Shown here: positions 52,927-61,274 of the stretch, piece after piece
Layout of the letters: every line of letters starts with the position of its first letter
How positions within the stretch are numbered: position 1 is the first letter of the stretch
The notes under the pieces: generated by a model
What the model saw: only the letters and a program-made list of their open reading frames with translations
Database searches by the model: none
What the model was told of the DNA's origin: nothing
DNA from: Amycolatopsis palatopharyngis
Lineage (GTDB): Bacteria > Actinomycetota > Actinomycetes > Mycobacteriales > Pseudonocardiaceae
Assembly: GCF_003385185.1 (NCBI RefSeq)
Contig: NZ_PQHZ01000020.1
Coordinates: 1 to 64,000, forward strand
Reading direction: 5' to 3'
DNA length: 64,000 nucleotides
Made by a program: the position numbers and the translations under genes

Positions 52927-54081
52927 TTATCGAGATTCAGATGCGCGGAGAGGGCCGAGGAGCCCACCCACCGTCTGCCCGACGGTCGTGACCACACCAT
53001 CCAGCGGCGCCGACACGCTGACCGGCAGCTCGGCGATCGGTGCGGGTGCGGGAGTCGGTGCGGGAGTCGGTGCGGGAGTCGGTGCGGGAGGCTTAACCGG
53101 CTCGGCGGGCGCGGACCTCGCCGGAGCGGGGTCGGCCACACCACCGCGCGATGCCGAGGCTGGGCGAGCCGGAGCGCGGTCGACGTTCTCGCCGTGTGTC
53201 GGGTCCTGGTCTGCGTTTCCGGGCGCGTCCGGGACTGCGAACGACCCGGCGGAATAAGCTCGCATCCAGGCCATGACCTTGTTCAAATAATCCTCAGACC
53301 TGTTGTAACTGAGGATGGCACTGCGCAGTCCCGTCGCGGTTTTAAGGTCGCGATCGGCCGCGCAGAGATACCGCCCCGCCGACTCCGAGGAATCGTAGAT
53401 GTTCTGCACATCAGCGTTGCCGTCACCCGATCCATCCGTGCCCCACTTTTCCCATGTCGACGGAATGAACTGCATTGGGCCGGCAGCACGTGCCCACTGC
53501 CCGCTCTGCCGGTCGACGATACTCGCGAAACCTGGCGAACCGTCCAGGGCGGGGCCGTAAATCGGGCGGACCATTGTTCCCTGTGCGTCAACGTCGCCAC
53601 GTCGGGCGTGGTTCGACTCGATCTTGCCGATACCCGCGAGCAACACCCAAGCCAGGTGACAGCCCGGATTCTCGCGAGCTAGCAAGGTCTCGGCCCGACG
53701 GTAGGCGTCGAGAACCGTGGCCGGAATGCCCGAACTCGCACCAGGTCCGGTGGCAGCGCCGCGTCGGTGGCCCACCGGCGCGGCGAGCGGCGGCAGCACC
53801 GAAACTTCTGGGAGCGTAACTGGGAGCCGGGCCCCGGACACGAACGACCATGCCTGCGGAACCGGCGTGGTCGCCTGTGCCCGGTCCGTCGTGAAAAGGG
53901 GCAGGCGCCGCCCATCGGCGACGGGTTCGACCAGCAGCACCCCGCTGCCGACCACGACCGCGCTCGTCAGCGCGACTGCGGCGTAGGCGGCAGAGCTGAT
54001 CCGGTGACATTTTTCCATCTTCCTTCGCTTTGTCCGAGCCCTGTGACTGCCTTTGCTGCGATTCCCGATCGATGCTGCCAT
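52927..54081 (-). CDS. Lytic murein transglycosylase, membrane-anchored or secreted
   Basis: Cleaves peptidoglycan glycan strands without water. The 384-residue protein has a basic N-terminus, a hydrophobic segment (about 33-52), and a transglycosylase domain (about 125-285) with the catalytic Glu in GIGKIESNHARRG and AGPMQFIPSTWEKWGTDG, then YLCAADRDL and LSYNRSEDYLNKVMAW. The C-terminus is a Pro/Ala-rich linker. ATG 54081 has AGAAGGG upstream; a later ATG at 54018 is the alternative. It is divergent from mhpB and shares its upstream region, with an operator copy there. Confidence 0.86.
   Translation of the reverse strand: MAASIGNRSKGSHRARTKRRKMEKCHRISSAAYAAVALTSAVVVGSGVLLVEPVADGRRLPLFTTDRAQATTPVPQAWSFVSGARLPVTLPEVSVLPPLAAPVGHRRGAATGPGASSGIPATVLDAYRRAETLLARENPGCHLAWVLLAGIGKIESNHARRGDVDAQGTMVRPIYGPALDGSPGFASIVDRQSGQWARAAGPMQFIPSTWEKWGTDGSGDGNADVQNIYDSSESAGRYLCAADRDLKTATGLRSAILSYNRSEDYLNKVMAWMRAYSAGSFAVPDAPGNADQDPTHGENVDRAPARPASASRGGVADPAPARSAPAEPVKPPAPTPAPTPAPTPAPAPIAELPVSVSAPLDGVVTTVGQTVGGLLGPLRASESR
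53046..53090. repeat. 12-bp tandem repeat inside the transglycosylase gene
   Basis: GTGCGGGAGTCG occurs three times in a row (53046-53081), plus a partial copy to 53090. On the coding (minus) strand it encodes the repeated PAPT linker near the protein C-terminus. Copy number may vary between strains. Confidence 0.8.
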
Positions 54082-54122
54082 GCCAGATGCCCTTCTGTTG
54101 CCTCGTCGAAACCAGGGGTGCT

Positions 54123-54138
54123 AAGATTCTAGCATGTT
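54123..54138. promoter_or_regulatory. Palindromic operator copy 5
   Basis: AAGATTCTAGCATGTT lies between the divergent transglycosylase and mhpB-like genes, 40 nt before the mhpB start. It shares AGATTCTAGCAT with copy 1. Confidence 0.6.
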
Positions 54139-54177
54139 TCACCTGGAACATGAGTACAAAGAAAGGCTGGTGGCTCG

Positions 54178-55122
54178 ATGCCCGTTGCTGTGTGCGCCCT
54201 GTCCCATTCGCCGCTGATCGGGTTCAACCATCCGGCGAAAGCTGTCGAGAAGCGAGTCGAGATGGCTTTCGACCAGGCGCGAAGTTTCATCGCGGAATTC
54301 GATCCAAACCTCGTTGTGCTCTTCGCGCCCGATCACTACAATGGCTTCTTCTACGACATGATGCCGCAATTCTGTATCGGAACGCACGCCACCGCGCTCG
54401 GTGATTACAACACTCCGGCTGGCGAACTCTCGGTCGCCAAATCCGCGCGGACAATGGCCAAGGACGTGCTGGCGGCCGGGATCGATATCGCCGTGTCCGA
54501 ACGGATGTACGTCGACCACGGGTTTTCCCAGCCGCTGCAGATCCTTTTCGACGGGCTCGACAAAGTTCCCGTCGTCCCCATCTTCATTAACTCGGTTGCC
54601 ACACCACTCTGCCCCGTCGGCCGCATCCGGCAACTCGGCACGGCGGTCGGCCACGCGAGCGCACACATCGCCGAGCAGCGCGTGCTGTTCCTCGGCTCCG
54701 GCGGACTCTCGCACGATCCCCCGGTGCCGCAACTGGAAAACGCCACCGAAGAGGTCGCCGCCCGGCTGATCGACGGCCGTAACCCGACGCCTGAAGAGCG
54801 CGCACGGCGGCAGTCCAGGGTGATCGCCTCCGGTCTGGAGCTAGCCGCGGGCACGTCGTCGATGCGGCCGATCAATCCGGAGTGGGATCGACAGTTCCTT
54901 GATCTGATTTCGGCAGGCGAGCTCCAGCACGTCGACGCCTGGGACAACGCATGGTTCGCCGAGCAGGCTGGGAACTCCTCACACGAGGTGCGAACCTGGA
55001 TCGCCGCGTACGCCGCGATGGCAGCCCGCGGGAATTACGTGATTAACTACCGGTTCTACGAGCCGGTACCAGAGTGGGTTGCGGGATTCGCCGTCACCAC
55101 AGCCGTTTCCGCCGACGCCTGA
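54178..55122 (+). CDS. mhpB: Extradiol dioxygenase, 2,3-dihydroxyphenylpropionate type (MhpB)
   Basis: Class III (LigB-type) extradiol enzyme that cleaves a substituted catechol to a 2-hydroxy-6-keto-dienoate. The 314-residue protein has His10 (ALSHSPL), His53 (PDHYNGF), His114 (YVDHGFSQP) and His179 (GGLSHDPP), the last two matching the catalytic His pair known in MhpB. Its product would feed the hydrolase at 47281 and the hydratase at 39928. The nearby operator suggests regulation with the rest of the cluster. Confidence 0.93.
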   Translation: MPVAVCALSHSPLIGFNHPAKAVEKRVEMAFDQARSFIAEFDPNLVVLFAPDHYNGFFYDMMPQFCIGTHATALGDYNTPAGELSVAKSARTMAKDVLAAGIDIAVSERMYVDHGFSQPLQILFDGLDKVPVVPIFINSVATPLCPVGRIRQLGTAVGHASAHIAEQRVLFLGSGGLSHDPPVPQLENATEEVAARLIDGRNPTPEERARRQSRVIASGLELAAGTSSMRPINPEWDRQFLDLISAGELQHVDAWDNAWFAEQAGNSSHEVRTWIAAYAAMAARGNYVINYRFYEPVPEWVAGFAVTTAVSADA

Positions 55123-55215
55123 TCCTCAAGGCACAGCGCCGCGCCGGACGCGTTCGACGACGAGGTCACGAGCGGGTCCGGCGCCCCGTGTCTCGTCCCG
55201 GCTTGAGAGGAAACC

Positions 55216-56376
55216 ATGAAGTCAACGTTGACTCCGCCTCGGCTCGGCCGAGGGCACCGTATTCCCAAAGTCGTCTTGCGCGAGATCCGGGCGGTCACCG
55301 CACGAGCCCGGGCTCTGTTCGGCGGTGGTCCAGACCCGGACGTGGCCGACGATTTCGTTGCCGCGCACGAGATTCTGGCCGAAATCGCCGAGCGGGTCGG
55401 CCAACGTGCCACCGCAGGCCATACCGGCGAGGTCCTGAACCTGTTCATCGAGGTCTCCGATGTCCGCGAGCGACTGCGACAGGCTCAACTCGAACTCCGC
55501 GTGAGAGTCCACACTCAAGTCCAGGAAGCATTGGACCGGTTGCAGGACGCGCGCTCGGTGGCCCGGCTCGTGGAACGCGTGCCGGAGGCCGTATGCCAGC
55601 TCGGCTTCGACCGAGCGCTGTTCTCCGAGATCCGCGAATCGGTGTGGATACCACAGTCCTGCACCGTGCTGGGTGATCCCGGCTGGGCTGCGGAGATCCT
55701 GCGGATCGGCCGCACGGAATCCCCGGTGCTGGACCGCACCCTCGTCGAGACCGAGGCCGTGCGCAGACGACGTGCGCTGCTCGTCGCGGATACGCAGCGC
55801 GAAGTACGTGGGCTCGCCTGCCTGGTCGAGGCCGCTCGAATGGAGTCCTATGTGGTCGCTCCCGTGCTCAGCGACGACGGCGTCCTCGGGCTGGTGCACG
55901 CGGACCGGCACGTCCAGAGGCGTCAGGTCGACGAGTTAGACCGCGAGGTGTTCGGCATGTTCGCCCAGGGGCTCGGCATCGTGTTCCGCCGCACCGTGCT
56001 GGTCGAACGCGTCCAGTCGCTGCGGACCGAGGTCGATCAGTTCACGATGAACATCGCCAACACCATGGACCGGATCCTGAGTACCGGCCTCCCGGCTGCA
56101 CCGGTCATCGGTGACCCCGTGGTGCCGCCGCCCGGCCCGGTGCCGACCCGGTCCTTCGTGGAGTCCGCGCTCACCCCGCGTCAGCTGGAAGTACTCAGGC
56201 TTTTGGGCGACGGCAAGACCAACGCAGGAATCGCCACCCGGCTGACGATCTCCGAGGACACAGCCAAGTCCCACGTCAAGCATATCCTGCGCAAGCTCGG
56301 CGCCGCGAACCGTGCCGAAGCGGTCTCGCTCTTCCTGCGGACGCAGCAAGCCCGGGGCGCGCCCGATTCCTCCTGA
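55216..56376 (+). CDS. GAF-domain LuxR-type transcriptional regulator
   Basis: The 386-residue protein has a helical N-terminus (about 20-110), a GAF-like sensor domain (about 115-285) and a C-terminal LuxR helix-turn-helix (about 318-375; LTPRQLEVLRLLGDGKTNAG, SEDTAKSHVKHILRKL). It resembles helix-turn-helix activators that accompany actinobacterial aromatic pathways. It is the only gene between mhpB and the Mce operon, so it could activate either. It is convergent with the Mce operon (4 nt apart). Confidence 0.88.
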   Translation: MKSTLTPPRLGRGHRIPKVVLREIRAVTARARALFGGGPDPDVADDFVAAHEILAEIAERVGQRATAGHTGEVLNLFIEVSDVRERLRQAQLELRVRVHTQVQEALDRLQDARSVARLVERVPEAVCQLGFDRALFSEIRESVWIPQSCTVLGDPGWAAEILRIGRTESPVLDRTLVETEAVRRRRALLVADTQREVRGLACLVEAARMESYVVAPVLSDDGVLGLVHADRHVQRRQVDELDREVFGMFAQGLGIVFRRTVLVERVQSLRTEVDQFTMNIANTMDRILSTGLPAAPVIGDPVVPPPGPVPTRSFVESALTPRQLEVLRLLGDGKTNAGIATRLTISEDTAKSHVKHILRKLGAANRAEAVSLFLRTQQARGAPDSS

Positions 56377-56379
56377 GCC

Positions 56380-56589
56380 TCACCAGAGGCTCCAAATCGC
56401 GGCGAGCGTGAACACCACGCCGATGACCTGGAGCGCATATCCGCTTCCCCGCAGCTTCCTGATCCGTCTCAGACGCTCGGTTTTCGGCAAGGTCGGGCTG
56501 ATCCGCACTGCCGCCGCGCGGCGGCCCCACCGTCCTATCGTCAGCAGTACCGCACCCACAGCCGCGAGCACCGCGAAGTCCACGATCAT
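56380..56589 (-). CDS. Small two-helix membrane protein
   Basis: The 69-residue protein has two hydrophobic segments (MIVDFAVLAAVGAVLLTIG and YALQVIGVVFTLAAIWSLW) separated by a basic loop. ATG 56589 overlaps the stop of the isomerase gene (ATGA), so it belongs to the operon. No family is recognised. It may be an assembly or anchoring factor of the transport system. Confidence 0.6.
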   Translation of the reverse strand: MIVDFAVLAAVGAVLLTIGRWGRRAAAVRISPTLPKTERLRRIRKLRGSGYALQVIGVVFTLAAIWSLW

Positions 56590-57698
56590 CGCGGCGGCTG
56601 GGGATGCCCGGGCGCCTGTCCCGGGATCTGTCCCGGCGACGGCGACCAGCCCGGCGCCTGCTGCGGCGGTGCGGACGGGTCGGCCGGGCGGTATGCGTCG
56701 GCGTACCGCACGTCCGCACCCACGAGTTTCGCTCCGAGCCATTCTCGCCACGTTGCGAGCGCCTTCTCCAGCACTAGTTGCTGCTTCAGCTGGTCCTTCA
56801 CCTGGTCGAAGACTGCGGGCTGTGGCGGCAGGACCTGGCGGACCCGGCCAACGTTCCAGCCATGAGTGGTTTGCGTGGGACCGAAAAGGCCGCCGGCGGG
56901 TACCGCGAACGCCGCCTTCGCGTATCCGTCCTCGAGCTGCGCCGCCGTCACCTGGCCGAGATCGCCGCCCTTGTCGCGCGTGGCGCCGTCCAGACTCCGC
57001 TGAGCGACGAGAGTTTCGAACGGTGTCCCGGCGTTGAGGTCGGCGAGCACCTGGTCTGCGTCCTCTTTCGTCCGTACCACGATATTGGTGATCTGCCGTC
57101 GTTCCGGATTGCCCAGCTGCTCCTTCCGCTGGGCGAACGCGTCCGCGACCTCGATGTCGCTGACCGAACTCCCCTTGGTGACCGAATCGAACAACTGCGA
57201 AACCGCGAGCTGTCGCTTGATCTCGTCGAGCACCGCGTCCTCGGACGTCCCGGTGGTGCCAAGCGCCTGTACGAACTTGCTCCTCGCGTCCGGCCCTTCA
57301 CCGATCCGCTCGGAGATGAACCGGGTCAGAACGTCCTGCGCCGCCTTGTCCGCGATGACGATCCCGCGATCGCGCGCCGCACGCTCCAGCACCATGCCCA
57401 CGGCGACCGCCTTCGCCGTGTCCCGGCGAAATGCTTCCGACTTCACGGTGTCCTGCGCGTCCGGTGGCTGTACCCCGTAGAGCGCCTTCAGGGTCTGGAT
57501 CCGGTCCTGCAAATTCTCGACCGTCTCGGTCTGGTCGCCGTATGTGAAGACCACGCCGTCTGGCAGATCGTCAGCGCGCGACGACCACCAGGCGAGCCCG
57601 GAGCCGCTAAGCAGCACCACGAGCGTCAGTATGGTCAGGATGCGCCAGCTGCGCCTGCGGGGCAGTCGGATCTTGCCGGGCAGTGCGGTGAGTTTCAT
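56586..57698 (-). CDS. SurA-like peptidyl-prolyl cis-trans isomerase, membrane-anchored
   Basis: The 370-residue protein has a basic start, a hydrophobic anchor (about 17-38), a SurA-N-like helical region (about 70-190) and a parvulin-type rotamase domain (about 205-300) with RRQITNIVVRTKEDADQVLA and DKGGDLGQVTAAQLEDGYA. The C-terminus is Pro/Gln-rich. It should help fold exported proteins outside the membrane, probably the Mce subunits. ATG 57698 overlaps the MMPL stop (ATGA). Confidence 0.86.
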   Translation of the reverse strand: MKLTALPGKIRLPRRRSWRILTILTLVVLLSGSGLAWWSSRADDLPDGVVFTYGDQTETVENLQDRIQTLKALYGVQPPDAQDTVKSEAFRRDTAKAVAVGMVLERAARDRGIVIADKAAQDVLTRFISERIGEGPDARSKFVQALGTTGTSEDAVLDEIKRQLAVSQLFDSVTKGSSVSDIEVADAFAQRKEQLGNPERRQITNIVVRTKEDADQVLADLNAGTPFETLVAQRSLDGATRDKGGDLGQVTAAQLEDGYAKAAFAVPAGGLFGPTQTTHGWNVGRVRQVLPPQPAVFDQVKDQLKQQLVLEKALATWREWLGAKLVGADVRYADAYRPADPSAPPQQAPGWSPSPGQIPGQAPGHPQPPR

Positions 57699-59968
57699 GA
57701 GTTGACTCCCACGAGTAGATCGGGCACTGGGGTGGTTTCGGAAGAGGGACCGGACCGGGTGCGGGTGGGCGCGAGCCAGACCACGAGCCACGCGGCAGCT
57801 ATGGACAGCAAGACGGCGGCCGCGAGCAGTAGTCCGAACTGCCGGATCGCGTCGAGCCGCGAGAGCGCGAGCGCGAGGTAGCCGACGGTCGAGACCGCAG
57901 CGACCAGCAGCACGGATCTGCGCAACACGAGGTCGCGACGCCGTTCGGCCTCGGCCAGCAATACCGTGAACTCGCAGCCGACGGCGGCGATGAGGGAGCC
58001 CAGCGCCATCGTAATCGGCGTCAGGGAGATCCCGGTCATTCCGATGCCGAGCAGGCCTATACCGGTCGCGACGAGTGCGGCAGTGACCGCGCGCAGCGCG
58101 TCCTTACGCCTGGCGAGCACCACTACGAGCACCAGCCCTGCGACGGCGATGCCGAGCCCGTTCGTCCAGAACCGGTTTTCGGACACGAGCTCGTACCCGC
58201 GCGCGGCGACGACCGGCAGACCCGTCAGCTCGGCGTGGTACCCCGGCGGTGCCGGAGGAAGTTGGTTCAGCAAGTCGTCGCGCAGGCCGACCAGGCCCTC
58301 GACGTCATTGAGCCGGACCCCGAACGAGAGCACGGATTCCTGCCCGTCGGCCCGCAGGACCGAACCGGTGAGGTAGGGCGGCAGCAACCGGACGGCCGCG
58401 GTGATTTCGTCCTTGGTGGGCGCGGGCCCGAGAAAGTTCAGCAATGTCGGCAGCGAAACGACCGGGCGGAGGCGGTCCCCGTGCCGAGCGATGGTCACGT
58501 CCTGGGCCTGGCGCAGCCAGTCCAGCGCTTCCGGAGAGGTGACATCTGGGCCGTGCAGGACGACGTCGACCTCGCCCGAGGAGCCGATGACCTGCTCGAC
58601 CCGCTTCGCGTCTTCGAACGCGGGCAACCCGTGCACGAAGCTCTCGATATCGCTCTGCAGTGACACCTTCGGCAACATCGCCCAGCCGCCGGCCGCGAGC
58701 ACCGCCACTACCAGCCCCACACCCAACCGAACCGGCAAACTCGCCTTGCGTCCATTTCGGGCAACAGTGGATTCGGGCTCCACGTCGACCGGCCGGAACA
58801 ACAAGCCGATGGCGAAGGCCACCAGCACACCGATACCGAGTGCGATGCCGAGATCCTGCACGAATGGCAGCGGCGCGAATGCCAGCGCACCGAACGCGGC
58901 CGCCGTGGCCGCCGCGACTGCGAACACCACCCGTCGGTCGGCCCGCCGTGACAGGTAGGTCGGGAAATCGCTGCCGACGCCGAGCAACACCGGCAGGAAC
59001 GCCACCACCCCGAGTGACAGCGGCCGGCCGAGCCAACCGAACACCGCCACAGTCACCGCGGCGGCGGTCAGCGAGCCGGCGAGTGGGAGCAGCCGACGCC
59101 GGCGCCGGTGCCACGGCACGAGCAGGAAACACAGTGCGATCGCTAGCAGGGCTGCACCACCGAGCAGGGGCAGTTCCGCACGGACCTCGTCTGCCAGTGC
59201 ACCGGCCATAGCGGGAACCCCGGACACGGTCACCGTCGCCCCGTCGACGCGGGCCGCATCGACTGTGTCCCGTACGCCCTGGACGAGCCCTTCGGTGGCT
59301 GCCTGATCGAGGTTCTGCCGGGGCCGCACCAGGATTGCCGCCGCCTTCGCCGACGGCACCACGAAATGCCACTGCGGTCGCGGGTTCCCGTCCGCACCGA
59401 ACACCACGGCCTTGACGAACGCCTGGTTCTTCAACGTTGGCAGTCCGGCGGGCAGGGCCTGCACAAGCAGCTTGCCGTACCGCTGGTCGAACCCGCCCAC
59501 CGCGTCGTCAGCAATCCTGGCGGCGGCCGCGTCGGACGCGCCGCGCTCCTTGGCCTGCGCCTGAGCCTGCGCGCGCAGCCGGTCACGGCGGCCGGACAGT
59601 TCGGCCATCAGGTCCTGCGCCCGACCAGCGACCTGGTTCAGCACGGTCCCCGGCCCGTAGACGGCCGCGACGTCGGGTAGCTTCGCGAGCTCGCCCTCCA
59701 GCTTGACCAGCGACGGCAGGTGCGGCTGGTCCAGCAGCAGCCCAGGCTGCTCCGCCTCGAGCAGCACGACCACCGGGTCGCCGCCGAAGGATCTGCTCAG
59801 CTCCTCGAACCGGGTGACGGCAGGGTCGTCACCCGGCAGCAACGAGCTGACCCCGGTCTCGATGCGCGTCCTCGCCAAGCCGGTGCCGACGAACCCGGCG
59901 AGGACGAGGAGAGCCGCTGCCATCGCAAGGACCTTGCGGGACGGGCAGCTCAGTTTGAGGCGTCTCAC
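57695..59968 (-). CDS. MMPL/RND-family lipid transporter
   Basis: The 757-residue protein is a typical MMPL permease with 12 predicted membrane helices in two halves, each with a large extracytoplasmic loop (about 35-235 and 430-560). Conserved parts include GVVAFLPVLLGVGSDFPTYL in the first half and GSLIAAVGCEFTVLLAEAER in the second. Such proteins move lipids or other hydrophobic molecules. GTG 59968 overlaps the stop of the Mce gene (GTGA). Presence inside an mce operon is unusual and suggests joint function. Confidence 0.92.
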   Translation of the reverse strand: MRRLKLSCPSRKVLAMAAALLVLAGFVGTGLARTRIETGVSSLLPGDDPAVTRFEELSRSFGGDPVVVLLEAEQPGLLLDQPHLPSLVKLEGELAKLPDVAAVYGPGTVLNQVAGRAQDLMAELSGRRDRLRAQAQAQAKERGASDAAAARIADDAVGGFDQRYGKLLVQALPAGLPTLKNQAFVKAVVFGADGNPRPQWHFVVPSAKAAAILVRPRQNLDQAATEGLVQGVRDTVDAARVDGATVTVSGVPAMAGALADEVRAELPLLGGAALLAIALCFLLVPWHRRRRRLLPLAGSLTAAAVTVAVFGWLGRPLSLGVVAFLPVLLGVGSDFPTYLSRRADRRVVFAVAAATAAAFGALAFAPLPFVQDLGIALGIGVLVAFAIGLLFRPVDVEPESTVARNGRKASLPVRLGVGLVVAVLAAGGWAMLPKVSLQSDIESFVHGLPAFEDAKRVEQVIGSSGEVDVVLHGPDVTSPEALDWLRQAQDVTIARHGDRLRPVVSLPTLLNFLGPAPTKDEITAAVRLLPPYLTGSVLRADGQESVLSFGVRLNDVEGLVGLRDDLLNQLPPAPPGYHAELTGLPVVAARGYELVSENRFWTNGLGIAVAGLVLVVVLARRKDALRAVTAALVATGIGLLGIGMTGISLTPITMALGSLIAAVGCEFTVLLAEAERRRDLVLRRSVLLVAAVSTVGYLALALSRLDAIRQFGLLLAAAVLLSIAAAWLVVWLAPTRTRSGPSSETTPVPDLLVGVNS

Positions 59969-61263
59969 TTCGGCGGATCCTTCTCGACACGCGGGTAGGA
60001 ACCGGTGAACGGGCCGGGATTCGCCGACTGTCCCGGCGCCGGGAAGGGGTTGTTCTTCTTGAGCGGCCCGACGTCGATGTTCGCCGGCAGGCCCTTCACG
60101 CTCTGCTCGTTGAAAACCATGAACAGCCGGATCGCGTTGCCGTTGGCGTCACCCCGCGCCGTCACCTGGCCAATGTTGGTGAAGAACGCGGCGACGTCGC
60201 GGGCGTAGGGCACGAGATAGGACAGCATCGGGTTCACGTCGCCCAACGCCACGTTCAGAGTCGGCAGGAAATTCGACGCGTCCGCGGCTACCGCGGGCAC
60301 CCGCTGCAGCGTGCCGGGAGCCGCGTCGAGTACGCCGTTCAGCGAAGGCAGCAGGCCACGCAAATCCGCGGATGCGGCCGGCAGGTCCTGCAGTGCGGCG
60401 TTGAGATCGGGCGCGGCCGCATTCAGGCCGCTCGCGACCGGGGCAAGCGCTGGCGACAACCGGCTCAGCTCACCGCTCGCGTTCTTGGCGGTGTCCATCA
60501 GGCCAGGCAGCCGCCGCAGAACCTCACGGAGCTCGGTGTCACTGCCCGCGGTCGCCTTGGTGAGCTTCTCGGCATCTGACACGAGGTCGGCAATCTGCCC
60601 CTGCCGGGTGTCCAGCGCCGCCAGCAGCTTGGCGGTGTTGCCGGTGAGCTCCTGCAGATCCCCGGACTGGGCCGCCAACGCGTCGAGCGCATCGTGGCCC
60701 TCGCGCCCGAGGTCGCCCAGGCCCTGCAGCGCCTGGGAAACACCCTCCTTGGTGTCCTTCGTACCGGCACCAAGCGAGCGGACCAGCGAGCCCAGTGAAT
60801 CCTTCGTCGGCTTGTCGAGGCTCGTGAGCACGTCGTCGAGTTCGACGGCCTCCTTGCCCGCCGACGACGGCAGCACGGTGCCGTCGGGCAGAGCAGGTCC
60901 GCGGCCGTCGGTGATCTCGAGGTAGGTCTCCTGGATCAGCGTCTTGTTCCGGACCTTGACAGTCACACCCTCGTGTAGCGGAGCGTTCCGGTCGAGCCGC
61001 ATCGTGACGTGCGCGAGGTCGCCTTCGGTGCGCAACGCCTGGACCTTGCCGACCTTGACCCCTGCAATGGTGATGTCGGAGTCGTAGACCAGGTTCGACG
61101 CCGTGCGAAACTGCACCTCGGCCGTGTAACCCGCCTTGGAGATGCCGGGTAGCCGGCCACCGGAGTTCAACCACAGGTACCCGAACAGTCCGGCACAGGC
61201 GGCGATGAACACGGCCAGCACCAGGGTCCGGATGTGGGGGACATGCCTACCGGGAATCCTCAT
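59965..61263 (-). CDS. Mce-family (MlaD-domain) lipid transport protein
   Basis: The 432-residue protein has an N-terminal membrane anchor (about 12-32), an MlaD/Mce domain (about 42-120; AEVQFRTASNLVYDSDITIA, KVGKVQALRTEGD) and a long helical C-terminal region rich in L, A and D that forms the tunnel barrel of Mce complexes. It is the last Mce gene before the MMPL gene. Each Mce operon normally has six such subunits. Confidence 0.93.
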   Translation of the reverse strand: MRIPGRHVPHIRTLVLAVFIAACAGLFGYLWLNSGGRLPGISKAGYTAEVQFRTASNLVYDSDITIAGVKVGKVQALRTEGDLAHVTMRLDRNAPLHEGVTVKVRNKTLIQETYLEITDGRGPALPDGTVLPSSAGKEAVELDDVLTSLDKPTKDSLGSLVRSLGAGTKDTKEGVSQALQGLGDLGREGHDALDALAAQSGDLQELTGNTAKLLAALDTRQGQIADLVSDAEKLTKATAGSDTELREVLRRLPGLMDTAKNASGELSRLSPALAPVASGLNAAAPDLNAALQDLPAASADLRGLLPSLNGVLDAAPGTLQRVPAVAADASNFLPTLNVALGDVNPMLSYLVPYARDVAAFFTNIGQVTARGDANGNAIRLFMVFNEQSVKGLPANIDVGPLKKNNPFPAPGQSANPGPFTGSYPRVEKDPPK

Positions 61264-61274
61264 TAGACACTCCC

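Noticed and set aside
53046-53090. Direct repeats that could suggest a CRISPR array
   Set aside because: They are 12-bp head-to-tail units without spacers and encode a PAPT linker. I see no CRISPR array or cas gene in the window.
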